Part shown: piece after piece, positions 34,031 to 44,565 of the stretch | Layout: every line of letters begins with the position of its first letter | Position numbering within the stretch: position 1 is the stretch's first letter | Assembly: GCA_943371245.1 (NCBI GenBank) | Contig: CALRTY020000015.1 | Span: forward strand, 1-64,000 | Source of the DNA: UBA5018 sp947463165 | Lineage (GTDB): Bacteria; Cyanobacteriota; Cyanobacteriia; PCC-6307; Cyanobiaceae | Direction: 5' to 3' | Length of the DNA: 64,000 nucleotides | The notes under the pieces: model-generated | Database searches by the model: none | What the model saw: only the letters and a program-made list of their open reading frames with translations | What the model was told of the DNA's origin: nothing | Made by a program: the position numbers and the translations under genes

Positions 34031-35155
34031 ATGAGCACTGCCCCCACCCGAGTTGGCCTGATCTTTGGGGGAGCTTCCGGCGAACACGCCGTGTCGGTGC
34101 GCTCCGCGGCCACCATCGCCGCCGCCCTGGGCGCTGGCGATAACCGCCAGCGCTACAGCCTGCACTGCTTTTACATCGACCGCCAGGGCCGCTGGCACGG
34201 CTCGGCCCTGGCCGAGGCGGTGCTGGCCCAGGGACTGCCCGCCACGGATTTGCAACTGGCTACAGCTGAGCAATTGGCTACAGCCCAGGGCCGCCGGGGC
34301 TTCAGCGGCTTCCCCAGCGGTGCCCTCGATGTGGAGGTGTGGCTGCCGGTGCTGCATGGCCCCAATGGCGAGGACGGCACCATCCAGGGACTGTTCAGCT
34401 TGATGCAGGTGCCCTATGTGGGCTCAGGGGTGCTGGGGTCTGCTGTGGGCATGGACAAGCTGGCCATGAAGGCCGCCTTTGCCGCCGCCGGTCTGCCCCA
34501 GGTGCCCCACATGGCGGTGGCTGCCAGCGAGCTCAGGGGCGAGTCGGGCGCCACGCAGCAGCTGCTCAGCCGCATAGAGGATCAGCTGGGCTATCCCTGC
34601 TTTGTCAAACCGGCCAACCTCGGCTCTTCCGTTGGCATCAGCAAGGCCAGCAATCGGGCAGAACTGCTGCAGGGATTGACTGCCGCCGCCCTGCTGGACC
34701 CCCGCCTGGTGGTGGAGCGGGGAGTTACTGCCCGGGAGTTGGAATGCGCCGTGCGCGGCGGCGGCCACCAACCGCTGTTGGCCTCGGTGCTGGGGGAGAT
34801 CCGCTTTGAGGCCGATTGGTACGACTACGACACCAAATACAGCGAAGGTAAAAGTCATGTATTGATTCCCGCACCTGTTGATGCCGGCATCGCTGAGCGG
34901 GCCAGGGCCCTGGCCGTCCAGGCCTGTGGGGCCGTCGGGGCGATGGGTCTGGCCCGGGTCGACTTCTTCTACGCCGAGGCCACGGGCGATCTCTGGGTGA
35001 ACGAGATCAACACCTTCCCTGGCTTCACCAGCCAGAGCATGTATCCAATGCTGTGGGCGGCCTCAGGCCTGCCCATCGCCGCCCTGGTGCAGGAACTGAT
35101 CGAAGGCGCTAGACAATGGCACCACCAAACCCAGGGGGGAGGGACCACCAGATGA
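34031..35155 (+). CDS. ddl: D-alanine--D-alanine ligase
   Basis: 374 residues from the ATG at 34031 (a GTG immediately upstream would add one residue). ATP-grasp enzyme: FGGASGEHAVSVRSA, LHGPNGEDGTIQGL, CFVKPANLGSSVGISKA, ARVDFFY and NEINTFPGFTSQSMYP. Provides D-Ala-D-Ala for peptidoglycan. First gene of the ddl-(small membrane protein)-ftsQ cluster; stop overlaps the next start. Confidence 0.95.
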   Translation: MSTAPTRVGLIFGGASGEHAVSVRSAATIAAALGAGDNRQRYSLHCFYIDRQGRWHGSALAEAVLAQGLPATDLQLATAEQLATAQGRRGFSGFPSGALDVEVWLPVLHGPNGEDGTIQGLFSLMQVPYVGSGVLGSAVGMDKLAMKAAFAAAGLPQVPHMAVAASELRGESGATQQLLSRIEDQLGYPCFVKPANLGSSVGISKASNRAELLQGLTAAALLDPRLVVERGVTARELECAVRGGGHQPLLASVLGEIRFEADWYDYDTKYSEGKSHVLIPAPVDAGIAERARALAVQACGAVGAMGLARVDFFYAEATGDLWVNEINTFPGFTSQSMYPMLWAASGLPIAALVQELIEGARQWHHQTQGGGTTR

Positions 35156-35562
35156 TCCACGGGCTGCTTTGGTTTCCACTGCTACTGGTTTTCGTTTTGC
35201 TCACGGCCCTGGGTTGGCTGGAAAGGCGCCGTCAGCAGCTGTTTCGCGATTGGGCCGCCGGTGCCGAGCTGGCCAAGTTGGATGCCTGCGGCGCGGCCCG
35301 ATTGATCGATGGAGTGCTCAGTTGGAGCAGCTTCGAGGCGGGCAAACTCCAGCCCCAGGGCGAATTCGTGATCAAGCATCTGGAGCTGGTGGAACTGCTG
35401 GCCCTCGGTTCCGGGGAGGCGCCACTCACCGATGAGTCCCAGGGCTCCTGCCGCCTGCGGCTGGTGGGCGGCGGGATACAGCGCGATCTGCCCTTTGCCG
35501 ATGCCGAGCGCGCTCGCCGCTGGATTGAGGAACTGATGTCGCGCTCTCGCTGCGAATTGTGA
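35152..35562 (+). CDS. Conserved cyanobacterial membrane-anchored protein between ddl and ftsQ
   Basis: 136 residues from the ATG overlapping the ddl stop (ATGATGA context). One N-terminal helix (LLWFPLLLVFVLLTALGWL) then a soluble domain with KLDACGAARLIDGVLSW and LRLVGGGIQRDLPF. No named family recognised. Conserved position in a cell-wall/division cluster suggests a related role, but that is inference only. Confidence 0.75.
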   Translation: MIHGLLWFPLLLVFVLLTALGWLERRRQQLFRDWAAGAELAKLDACGAARLIDGVLSWSSFEAGKLQPQGEFVIKHLELVELLALGSGEAPLTDESQGSCRLRLVGGGIQRDLPFADAERARRWIEELMSRSRCEL

Positions 35563-35592
35563 CCACCTTGCCCCTGGGAGGCGCTCTTAATT

Positions 35593-36546
35593 GTGACCCG
35601 CCCGCCTGGACCTGAGCGGCGGCGTCAGTTGCAGCGACAACGACGCCATCATCAACTGCGCAATATCTGGCGCCTGCTGGTGCTCACCGCCCTCAGCGCT
35701 GGCCTGGGCTATGCCCTGCTGCGCTGGGGCTGGCTGCTCAACGGCCCCGAGCAGGTGGAGGTGGTGGGCAGTCGCCAGGTGAGCCGAGAGCAGGTGATCG
35801 CCGCCGCTGACCTGAGCTTTCCCACCCCTCTGCTGGGGCTCCAGCCCAGGCGCATCGCCGCCGAGCTGGCCGCCGCCCTGCCGGTGGAGCAGGTGCAGGT
35901 GAACCGGCTGATGGCTCCGCCGCGCCTGCGGGTGGCGCTGGTGGATCGAGAGCCGGTGGCCCGGGCCCAACGCGCCCAGGCCAGCGGCATTGAGACCGGC
36001 TACGTGGATCGGCTGGGCAACTGGATGGGCAGCCAGCAAAACCCCCGTGCTGCCGTCAGCTCCGGGCCCCTGAGGCTGGAGGTGGTCGGCTGGCAGCCCC
36101 GGCACCGAGCAGCCCTGGCCCTGATCCTTGGGCGTCGTTCCGATTTAGGGGCTGATTTGAGCCTGATCCGCTTCGATCCAGATGGCAACCTGTCGCTGCT
36201 GAGTTCGCGGCTGGGCCTGGTGCGACTCGGCACCCCCGATAACCGCCTGGCTCGCCAGCTGCAGGTGTTGCAACAGCTCAGCCGCGAACTGCCGGCCCGA
36301 CTGGCCTATCAACCCTTGCATTCGTTAGACCTCAGCGATCCTGAACAACCCGAATTGGGGCTGGTGGTGAGTCGCCGCGGCCGCGGCGCTCCAGAGGGCT
36401 CCCCGCCAACGCCTCGGCCAATTGTCGCCTCAACACCTGGGCCAACCCCGCCCAGATTCGCTGCAGCGGCTGGCGATCCCCCGGATGCCACCAGAGCGGA
36501 GCCACCAGCTGGTCAGGCCGCTGGGCAGCCGGTTGGTCGGGACTGA
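35593..36546 (+). CDS. ftsQ: Cell division protein FtsQ (POTRA domain)
   Basis: 317 residues, GTG start. Short basic cytoplasmic tail (RRRQLQRQRRHHQLR), one membrane helix (LLVLTALSAGLGYALL), POTRA domain (VEVVGSRQVSREQVIAAADL) and the FtsQ beta domain. The C-terminal ~60 residues are Pro/Ala-rich and disordered-looking. Divisome protein linking FtsZ-side and septal synthesis modules. ftsZ follows after 512 bp. Confidence 0.88.
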   Translation: MTRPPGPERRRQLQRQRRHHQLRNIWRLLVLTALSAGLGYALLRWGWLLNGPEQVEVVGSRQVSREQVIAAADLSFPTPLLGLQPRRIAAELAAALPVEQVQVNRLMAPPRLRVALVDREPVARAQRAQASGIETGYVDRLGNWMGSQQNPRAAVSSGPLRLEVVGWQPRHRAALALILGRRSDLGADLSLIRFDPDGNLSLLSSRLGLVRLGTPDNRLARQLQVLQQLSRELPARLAYQPLHSLDLSDPEQPELGLVVSRRGRGAPEGSPPTPRPIVASTPGPTPPRFAAAAGDPPDATRAEPPAGQAAGQPVGRD

Positions 36547-37058
36547 ACTGGGCCGCTCACCCAGCCAGCCAGGGCCAACTCGGCTCTGCCCCTGGAAATA
36601 TTGGCAGCGAAATGGCTGGGGCAAAATTGAAATATCTCCGCCGAGAGCATCTCCCCCGAGAACAGCTCGGCCGAGCTGCCGAGAATGGCTGCAACTCGGC
36701 TCAAGTTTGATTGCATCTCATGGCAGCGGCGATCAAGTCCGCGCCTGCATTGGCCAGCCACCACCGATGAAGGGTCGGTTTTTGCCGGCCAGCCGTAGGC
36801 TAGATTAATGCAGCTATGCTGAATTGAGTGCTTTGCGCCGGAACGGGACTCAGCACCCCGGTCCAAAAGATTCGTTTCCGCCTAATGAGACCCTGGGCTG
36901 AGCCGGGCCTCAACCTGGATTGATCCAGCTAGCATTTTGTTGGCATAGGTTTGTCCAACCAGGCAGTTGTCCAGATAATGACACCTCCTGTTGCCCAGGA
37001 AGAGTAAAGGTGCAATCATGGGGCACCGCCAAGATCTGTTAAGACCCACGACGACATA
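36547..37058. other. ftsQ-ftsZ intergenic region
   Basis: 512 bp without a credible gene. Probable ftsZ promoter region: a TATGCT -10-like hexamer at ~36814 and a TAGATT at ~36801 are visible, but no convincing -35 partner. A GC-rich inverted segment CTCGGCCGAG is at ~36667. Long intergenic leaders before ftsZ are common in cyanobacteria. Confidence 0.45.
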
Positions 37059-38207
37059 ATGCAGCCCACGCTCAACGGTCACGATGCTCCGATGGCGCAG
37101 CTAGCCGAATCAGCTTTCAGCAATGGCATCGTGCCCAGCCAGACGGCGCGCATCGAGGTGATCGGCGTGGGCGGCGGCGGCAGCAATGCCGTTAATCGCA
37201 TGATCGCCTCCGACCTGCAGGGGGTCGGCTACCGGGTGCTTAACACCGATGCCCAGGCCCTGCTGCAGTCCTCGGCCCAGCTGCGCATCCAATTGGGTCA
37301 GAAACTCACCCGGGGTCTCGGCGCCGGCGGCAACCCTGTGATCGGCCAGAAGGCCGCTGAGGAATCCCGCAGCGAACTGCAGGAATCCCTGCAAGGTGCC
37401 GACCTCGTTTTCATCGCCGCCGGCATGGGCGGCGGCACCGGCACCGGAGCGGCACCGATCCTGGCCGAGGTGGCCAAGGAGGTGGGGGCCCTCACCGTGG
37501 GGATCGTCACCAAGCCCTTCGGTTTTGAAGGCCGCAAGCGCCAGCGCCAGGCGGAGGAGGGCATTGCCCGCCTGGCGGAACATGTGGACACCCTGATCGT
37601 GATCCCCAACGATCGGCTGCGGGAGTCCATTACTGGCGTGGCCCTCAACGATGCTTTCCGCGCCGCCGATGACGTGCTGCGCATGGGCGTCCAGGGCATC
37701 TCCGACATCATCACCAAGCCAGGCCTGGTCAATGTCGACTTTGCCGATGTGCGCTCGGTGATGGCCCAGGCGGGCACCGCTCTGCTCGGCATTGGCGTGG
37801 GCTCCGGCCGCTCGCGGGCCAGTGAAGCGGCCCAAGCGGCCATGAGCAGTCCCCTGCTGGAATCGGCCCGCATCGACGGGGCCAAGGGCTGCGTGATCAA
37901 TATCAGCGGAGGTAAGGACATGACCCTCGAAGACATGACCACCGCCTCTGAGGTGATCTTCGATGTGGTGGATCCGGACGCCAACATCATCGTGGGTGCC
38001 GTTGTGGACGAGAGCCTGGAGGGCGAGATCCACGTCACCGTGATCGCCACGGGCTTCGACAGCGGCGCCTCCTATCGCAGCCAGCGGCCTGCCAGCATCA
38101 GTACCAGCCCCTTCGCCCCCCGTGCCAATTTGGGCGATTCCGGCGAAGACAAGGGGGCGATGATCCCACCATTTTTGCTTAATCGGCAAGGTAATCGACA
38201 GGAATAA
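37059..38207 (+). CDS. ftsZ: Cell division protein FtsZ
   Basis: 382 residues, complete. GTP-binding GGGTGTG at ~124-130, T7-loop region with NDAFRAADDVL and NVDFADVRSVM, and C-terminal peptide IPPFLLNRQ that docks membrane tethers. Tubulin-like GTPase forming the Z ring. N-terminal ~30-residue extension is usual in cyanobacteria. Transcribed alone from the upstream 512-bp region, by spacing. Confidence 0.97.
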   Translation: MQPTLNGHDAPMAQLAESAFSNGIVPSQTARIEVIGVGGGGSNAVNRMIASDLQGVGYRVLNTDAQALLQSSAQLRIQLGQKLTRGLGAGGNPVIGQKAAEESRSELQESLQGADLVFIAAGMGGGTGTGAAPILAEVAKEVGALTVGIVTKPFGFEGRKRQRQAEEGIARLAEHVDTLIVIPNDRLRESITGVALNDAFRAADDVLRMGVQGISDIITKPGLVNVDFADVRSVMAQAGTALLGIGVGSGRSRASEAAQAAMSSPLLESARIDGAKGCVINISGGKDMTLEDMTTASEVIFDVVDPDANIIVGAVVDESLEGEIHVTVIATGFDSGASYRSQRPASISTSPFAPRANLGDSGEDKGAMIPPFLLNRQGNRQE

Positions 38208-38429
38208 GCGGAGCTTTGATAGCTAATAATTAGAGCGGAAAAATTACTGAATTTTTTACTCGTCTAGTGACCTTTGCGCCTATTAGCCTTTGCGCTTACT
38301 AGCCCGGTGCCTACTGCCACTGCCTCGCCCTCCTGCTCACCCCGCGAGTGGCTAGTTCAGGCAGGCAAGCTGGTTTATTGGTTTATACGGAGATAATGGA
38401 TCGCACCTCCCTTGCCCCAGGCATCCTTC

Positions 38430-39008
38430 ATGGCATTGACGGCCTCAACAATGCTTGCTCTGGGCACGAAAGCCCCGGATTTCCAGCTCACAGAAGTGAC
38501 CACCGGCGAACAGATCTCACTGCATAGCTTTTGTGATAAAAAAGCGTTGCTCGTGATGTTTTTGTGTCAGCACTGTCCGTATGTAAAGCATATTCAAGAC
38601 CACTTGGCTCTGCTGGGTAAAGACTATTTCAATAGTGGCCTGGGCATTGTGGCTATCAGCTCCAATGACGCGGCTAAGTATTCGGATGATTGCCCGGAAT
38701 CCCTGGGTTCAATGGCCAAGCAGCTTCAGTTCAAGTTCCCATTGCTTTATGACGAAAGCCAGCAGGTTGCCTGGGCATTCACCGCTGCTTGTACGCCGGA
38801 TTTTTTCCTATTTAACAGTAATCGCCGGCTCGTGTATCGCGGGCAGCTTGATGATAGTAGGCCCGGCAATGGTAGGCCCGTCACCGGATCGGATTTGCGC
38901 AATGCCATTGATGCGGCCCTGCTGGACCAGCCGGTTTTCGCGGATCAAAAACCCAGCATCGGCTGCAACATTAAATGGAAGCCAGGCCAGGAGCCCAGCT
39001 ACTCTTAG
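38430..39008 (+). CDS. Thioredoxin-like (AhpC/TSA-type redoxin) protein
   Basis: 192 residues from the ATG at 38430 (a TTG 18 bp upstream is in frame). Redoxin fold: GTKAPDFQLTEV, MFLCQHCPYVKHIQ with a CxxC active site, VAISSNDA, and CTPDFFLFNSNRRLVYRGQLDD. Belongs to the thioredoxin-family proteins with a CxHCPYV site common in cyanobacteria; probably cytoplasmic peroxide or disulfide chemistry. Lower GC than neighbours. Confidence 0.87.
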   Translation: MALTASTMLALGTKAPDFQLTEVTTGEQISLHSFCDKKALLVMFLCQHCPYVKHIQDHLALLGKDYFNSGLGIVAISSNDAAKYSDDCPESLGSMAKQLQFKFPLLYDESQQVAWAFTAACTPDFFLFNSNRRLVYRGQLDDSRPGNGRPVTGSDLRNAIDAALLDQPVFADQKPSIGCNIKWKPGQEPSYS

Positions 39009-39336
39009 GCTGGATTGCTCTTGGGGCGGGCTGCTTATTGATTTGGCGGGAGGTGCCCACTGGAGATTTCGGCCAACTCGTGAGTCCAGGTGGGATCAAC
39101 AACGGCGATTTCGCCGCCCCAGCCAGCTGAGAGCCATTGCGGCATCAGGGCTCCATTGGGCTTTGCTCGGTTATTCAGAGCTGCCCTAGCTCGAGGGGGG
39201 CTAGATGGACAATTTATCGAGCTGCTTTCAGATATTTTTATCACTTGATTGTTTGGTCAAGGCCTATGGGATGCCTTTGCTGGATGCCCTGGTGGAATGG
39301 CTTGAATTTCTCCAGCGCTTAACGAAGGGAATGGGG
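39009..39336. other. Spacer between the redoxin gene and the SRP RNA
   Basis: About 330 bp with no recognisable gene, terminator or repeat on either strand. Transcripts from both sides converge here. Confidence 0.4.
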
Positions 39337-39427
39337 GTGACCCGGAGTCCACGCCTGCGTCGAGCATCCCGTGTGGCTGCTGCCTTCCGGTCCTGACCAG
39401 GTTTGGGCGTCGGTGCCGCATGGGTCC
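39337..39427 (-). ncRNA. ffs: Bacterial signal recognition particle RNA (4.5S)
   Basis: The minus strand carries the universal SRP apical loop: CTGGTCAGGACCGGAAGGC then AGCAGCC. It is flanked by complementary arms (GGACCC near the 5' end with GGGTC at the 3' end; GACGCC with GGCGT). About 91 nt, small bacterial type. Binds Ffh for co-translational membrane targeting. Its 5' end overlaps the first possible panB start, and its promoter must lie antisense in panB. Confidence 0.92.
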
Positions 39428-39470
39428 GAGTCGTTTGGATGCTAGCAATACCGTTTGTGGTTGGCGGCCT

Positions 39471-40289
<819 letters not shown>

Positions 40290-41675
40290 GGGCCAGGCCC
40301 TGGGGATCGCTAAGCCGCCAGCGGCTGCCTTCCAGCAGCAGCAGCCCCTGAGCGGTGAACGGCTCCAGCAGTTGGGCCAACTCCCCCAGCCGCTCCGGCT
40401 CCAGGCCCGCTTCCGCCAGCAGTCGCGGCAGATGCACCCCCTCCCGCCGCCGCAGGCCCACCAGCAACCGTTCATCGAGGGGCATGCCCTGCCGCCCCGG
40501 GGGCAGCTCGCTGGAGGCGGACTGCTGTTGAGCCGCCAACCAGCGGCCATAGAGCTCCCGGGTGCGAGGTCGGGCCTGGCGCACCCCCCAGGGCGCCGCC
40601 GTGGCCCCCATGCCAAAACCCCACCAGCCGGCTCCACTCCAGTACACGCGGTTATGGCGGGAGGCGTGCCCCGGCAGGGCGTAGTTGGAGATTTCGTAGT
40701 GGCCGTAGCCAGCGCCACTCAACAGGGCCTGGGTGAGCTCCATCAGGTCGGCGGCCAGGTCGCCATCGGGCAGTTGCAGTTGACCGCGCTCCAAGCGGCG
40801 GGCGAACACGGTGCCCGGCTCAATCGTCAGGTCGTAGATGGAGAGATGGGGGGGCTGCAGGTCCGTCGCCTGCAGCAACTGGGAGCGCCAGTGTTCCAGC
40901 TGCTGGCCCGGCAGCGCCTGGATCAGGTCCAGGCTCCAGCTCCGCAGCTCCCCCCGGGCCTGGGCCTGGGCCAGCCAGCTGGCCGCCTCGATCAGATCCT
41001 GGCGGCGATGTCGTCGCCCCAGGGAGGCGAGCACCTGATCATCGAAGTTCTGGCCCCCCAGGCTCACCCGATTCACCCCGGCCCGCAGATAGGCCGCCAG
41101 CCGTTGGCGGTCAAAACTGGCTGGATCCAGTTCCAGGGTGATTTCGGCGCCGGCGGCGATCCCGAAGCGACGCTCCAGGGCCTCGATCAGCGCCAACACC
41201 TGGGCGGGAGCGAGCAGCGAGGGGGTGCCGCCGCCGAAGTAGATGGTGGCCAGGGGTGGGCCGGCATCACTGGCGGCGATCTCCCGCTGGAGCAGGGCCA
41301 GATAGGCCTCGATCGAGGCGGCGCCAGGCTCACCGGCGGCGGACCCGGCCCGATCCCCCAGGGGCACCACTGGGAAATCGCAATAGAAGCAGCGCCGATG
41401 GCAGAACGGGATGTGCAGATAGGCGCTGCGCGGCGGATGGGGGCCAAGCCCGCAAGCCTCTGGCTGTGCTGCGCTTGCTGGGGCAGGGCTTGCGGATGCT
41501 GGGCTTGCTTGGGCAGTGCTTGCTTGGGCAGTGCTTGCAGGGGCAGTGCTTTCGGGCGCAGTGCTGGCGGCGGGGCTAGAAGGGAGCGACAAGGGCGGTA
41601 ACCCCCAGCAGGCGAAGGGCGCTGAAATAGGTCATGCTGCCTGCCTGATCGGACGGCAGCGCGAACACAGCGGGA

Positions 41676-42890
41676 ATGGCCGACTTTTTGATCCTGATCC
41701 TGTTTGTGATCTCCGGGGCGGCCGCGGGCTGGCTGGGGGTGGACCTGCTGCCGGAACAGCTGCTGCTCCAGGTGGACAACCCGGAGGGGCTGCGCCTGGT
41801 GCTGGGCGGTTTTGGAGCATTTTTTGGGCTGATCGCCGCCATCTTTTTCCAGCAGCTGCGGCGCCGGCTGATGCAGCAGGTGCGCACCATGCCCACCGAG
41901 CTGCTGATCAGCCGCTCGGTGGGCTTGATCCTGGGGCTGTTGGTGGCCAATTTGCTGCTGGCGCCGATTTTGCTGCTGCCCCTGCCCTGGGAGGTGGTGT
42001 TCGTGAAGCCGGTGGCGGCGATCCTCAGCAACGTTTTCTTCGGGGTATCGGGTTACAACTTGGCGGAGGTGCATGGCCGCACCCTGCTGCGGCTGTTCAA
42101 CCCCAGCAACACCGAGGCGCTGCTGGTGGCCGATGGCGTGCTGCTGCCGGCCAGCGCCAAGATCCTGGACACCAGCGCGATCATCGACGGCCGCATCCGC
42201 GGGCTGCTCGATTCCGGCCTGCTGGAGGGCCAGGTGATCGTGGCCCAGTGCGTCATTGACGAATTGCAAGCCCTCGCCGACTCCGCCAACGCCGACAAGC
42301 GCGGCCGCGGTCGCCGCGGCCTCAAGCTGCTCAGTGAGCTGCGGGAGCAGTACGGCCGGCGGCTGGTGGTGAACAGCACCCGCTACGAGGGCCAGGGGGT
42401 GGACGAGAAGCTGCTCAAGCTCACCGCCGACACCGGCGGCAACCTGCTGACCGCCGACTACAACCTGGCCAAGGTGGCGGAGGTGCAGGAGCTGCGGGTG
42501 CTCAACCTCAGCGAGCTGGTGATCGCCCTGCGACCGGAGGTGCAGCCCGGCGATGAACTGCAGCTCAAAATCGCCAGAGAAGGCAAGGAGAGCGACCAGG
42601 GGGTGGGCTACCTGGATGACGGCACCATGGTGGTGGTGGAGGGTGCCCGCCAGCGGATCGGTGAACGGGTGCCGGTGATCGTCACCGGCGCCCTGCAAAA
42701 CCCCACAGGCCGGATCGTCTTCGCCCGCTGTGAGGGGGAGCCCGCCAGCCCGGCAACCGCCGCCAGCCCAGCCCCAGCGGCCCCGGCTTCCCCCCCTGGC
42801 GTCAAGCGGCGGCGCAACGGCAAGGCGGCTGGCAGCGGCGCCGCCGCTCCCGAGGCCCAGGGGGATCCGGACTCCTCCAGCCCCCGCTAG
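41676..42890 (+). CDS. Membrane-anchored PIN-TRAM domain protein (YacL-like)
   Basis: 404 residues. Four N-terminal hydrophobic segments (residues ~1-120), a PIN ribonuclease domain with acidic residues in ILDTSAIIDGRI, CVIDELQ, DEKLLKL and LLTADYNLAKVAEV, then a TRAM RNA-binding domain (~275-340). The Ala/Pro/Ser-rich tail is likely disordered. Conserved in cyanobacteria and Gram-positives; RNA processing at the membrane is inferred. Upstream of clpR. Confidence 0.9.
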   Translation: MADFLILILFVISGAAAGWLGVDLLPEQLLLQVDNPEGLRLVLGGFGAFFGLIAAIFFQQLRRRLMQQVRTMPTELLISRSVGLILGLLVANLLLAPILLLPLPWEVVFVKPVAAILSNVFFGVSGYNLAEVHGRTLLRLFNPSNTEALLVADGVLLPASAKILDTSAIIDGRIRGLLDSGLLEGQVIVAQCVIDELQALADSANADKRGRGRRGLKLLSELREQYGRRLVVNSTRYEGQGVDEKLLKLTADTGGNLLTADYNLAKVAEVQELRVLNLSELVIALRPEVQPGDELQLKIAREGKESDQGVGYLDDGTMVVVEGARQRIGERVPVIVTGALQNPTGRIVFARCEGEPASPATAASPAPAAPASPPGVKRRRNGKAAGSGAAAPEAQGDPDSSSPR

Positions 42891-42919
42891 GCTCGCTTCC
42901 ATTGCCTGAACAGCTGCGC

Positions 42920-43618
42920 ATGTCGGTATCAGCCCCCTATTACGGCGATTCGGCTGTGATGCGCACCCCACCCCCCGATCTGCCCTCGCTGTTGCTCAAG
43001 GAGCGGATCGTCTATCTGGGCCTGCCCCTGTTCAGCGACGACGATGCCAAGCGCCAGATGGGCATCGATGTCACCGAATTGATCATCGCCCAGCTGCTCT
43101 ACCTGGAGTTCGACAATCCGGAAAAGCCAATCTTCTTTTACATCAACTCCACCGGCACCAGCTGGTATTCCGGCGATGCGATTGGCTTTGAGACAGAGGC
43201 TTTCGCCATCTGCGACACCCTGCGTTACGTAAAGCCACCGGTGCACACCATCTGCATCGGCCAGGCCATGGGCACCGCAGCGATGATCCTCAGCGCCGGC
43301 ACCAAGGGCCAGCGGGCGGCCCTGCCCCATGCCTCGATCGTGTTGCACCAGCCCCGCAGTGGCGCCCGCGGCCAGGCCAGCGACATTCAGATCCGGGCCA
43401 AGGAGGTGTTGCACAACAAGCACACCATGCTCGAAATGCTGTCGGCCAACACCGGCAAGAGCGTGGAGCAGTTGTCCAAAGACTCCGACCGCATGACCTA
43501 CCTCACCGCCGAGGAGGCCAAGGAGTATGGCCTGATCGATCGGGTGCTCACCAGTCAAAAAGAGCTGCCCAATGCCGCCCTGGTCGATCCCGGGCGCAGC
43601 CCGAGCGGCATTGGCTGA
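42920..43618 (+). CDS. clpR: ClpR, non-catalytic ClpP-like protease subunit
   Basis: 232 residues from the ATG at 42920. ClpP fold with IVYLGLPLFSDDDAKRQM and FYINSTGTSWYSG. The nucleophile position reads GQAMGTA (~114-120), Gly replacing the catalytic Ser, while LPHASIVLHQP keeps the His. This is the known cyanobacterial ClpR signature, not decay. It forms a mixed tetradecamer with the catalytic ClpP encoded next. Confidence 0.94.
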   Translation: MSVSAPYYGDSAVMRTPPPDLPSLLLKERIVYLGLPLFSDDDAKRQMGIDVTELIIAQLLYLEFDNPEKPIFFYINSTGTSWYSGDAIGFETEAFAICDTLRYVKPPVHTICIGQAMGTAAMILSAGTKGQRAALPHASIVLHQPRSGARGQASDIQIRAKEVLHNKHTMLEMLSANTGKSVEQLSKDSDRMTYLTAEEAKEYGLIDRVLTSQKELPNAALVDPGRSPSGIG

Positions 43619-43813
43619 GCGGCCCCTTGCCGCGTCTCGTCTACTCAACCCAACGGCCCCTGATCCAGGCCTGTGCCAGCCCCTGATCTATTCGCTGATC
43701 CAGCTGCTGGCAGCAGTGGTAATTGATCCAACAGCCCAGCCTGTTTCGATCACCCACCGCAAGCGGTGCCAGCGACCGACCCCCATCCGACCCCTTCCGA
43801 GAGCCCTTACGCC

Positions 43814-44416
43814 ATGCCCATCGGCACCCCGAGTGTTCCCTACCGCCTGCCTGGCAGCCAGTACGAGCGCTGGGTAGACATCTACACGCGTCTGGGGGTG
43901 GAGCGAATTCTGTTCCTGGGCTCGGAGGTTACCGATGGTGTCGCCAATGCGCTGGTAGCCCAGATGCTCTATCTCGACTCGGAAGACAATTCCAAGCCGA
44001 TCTATCTGTACATCAACTCCCCGGGGGGTTCGGTGACCGCCGGCCTGGCGATCTACGACACCATGCAGTATGTGAAGAGTGACGTGGTCACCATCTGCGT
44101 GGGCCTGGCCGCCTCCATGGGGGCCTTCCTGCTGTCGGCCGGCACCAAGGGAAAGCGCCTGGCTCTGCCCCACAGCCGGATCATGATCCACCAACCCCTG
44201 GGTGGCACCAGCCAGCGCCAGGCCAGCGATATCGAAATCGAAGCGCGCGAGATCCTGCGCATCAAAGACATGCTCAACCAGAGCATGGCCGACATGACCG
44301 GCCAGCCCCTGGAAAAGATCGCCAAGGACACCGACCGCGACTACTTCCTCAGTGCCGCCGAAGCCAAGGAGTACGGCTTGATCGACCGGGTGATCGCCCA
44401 TCCCAGCGAGGCCTGA
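43814..44416 (+). CDS. clpP: ATP-dependent Clp protease proteolytic subunit
   Basis: 200 residues from the ATG at 43814. Catalytic triad present: Ser ~101 in GLAASMGAFL, His ~126 in RIMIHQPLGG, Asp ~172 in KDTDRD. Self-compartmentalised serine protease. Lies 195 bp after clpR on the same strand, matching the cyanobacterial ClpP3/ClpR pair. A perfect palindrome follows the stop. Confidence 0.95.
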   Translation: MPIGTPSVPYRLPGSQYERWVDIYTRLGVERILFLGSEVTDGVANALVAQMLYLDSEDNSKPIYLYINSPGGSVTAGLAIYDTMQYVKSDVVTICVGLAASMGAFLLSAGTKGKRLALPHSRIMIHQPLGGTSQRQASDIEIEAREILRIKDMLNQSMADMTGQPLEKIAKDTDRDYFLSAAEAKEYGLIDRVIAHPSEA

Positions 44417-44423
44417 TCGGCTG

Positions 44424-44449
44424 GGTCTGTGCCGGTGCCGGCACAGACC
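44424..44449. terminator. Perfect palindrome after clpP
   Basis: 12-bp arms GGTCTGTGCCGG/CCGGCACAGACC with only TG between. No T-tract follows, so it may be a factor-assisted terminator or an operator ahead of ilvC. Confidence 0.5.
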
Positions 44450-44565
44450 GCAGGTAGCTCCTGGGAACTAGGGCTGTGAACGAGCTACCCAGGGATGTGA
44501 ACCAAGGGCGCCCGTCGGCCGCTTGCGTAAATTGGAGCGTTGCTCAGCCCAGACCCGAAGCCTCG

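Noticed and set aside
41187..42971. 594-codon minus-strand open frame
   Set aside because: Antisense to hemW and the PIN-TRAM gene; a product of high GC with no family-like sequence.
42920..43618. clpR as an inactivated clpP pseudogene
   Set aside because: Ser-to-Gly at the nucleophile is the conserved ClpR signature, and the rest of the fold is intact.
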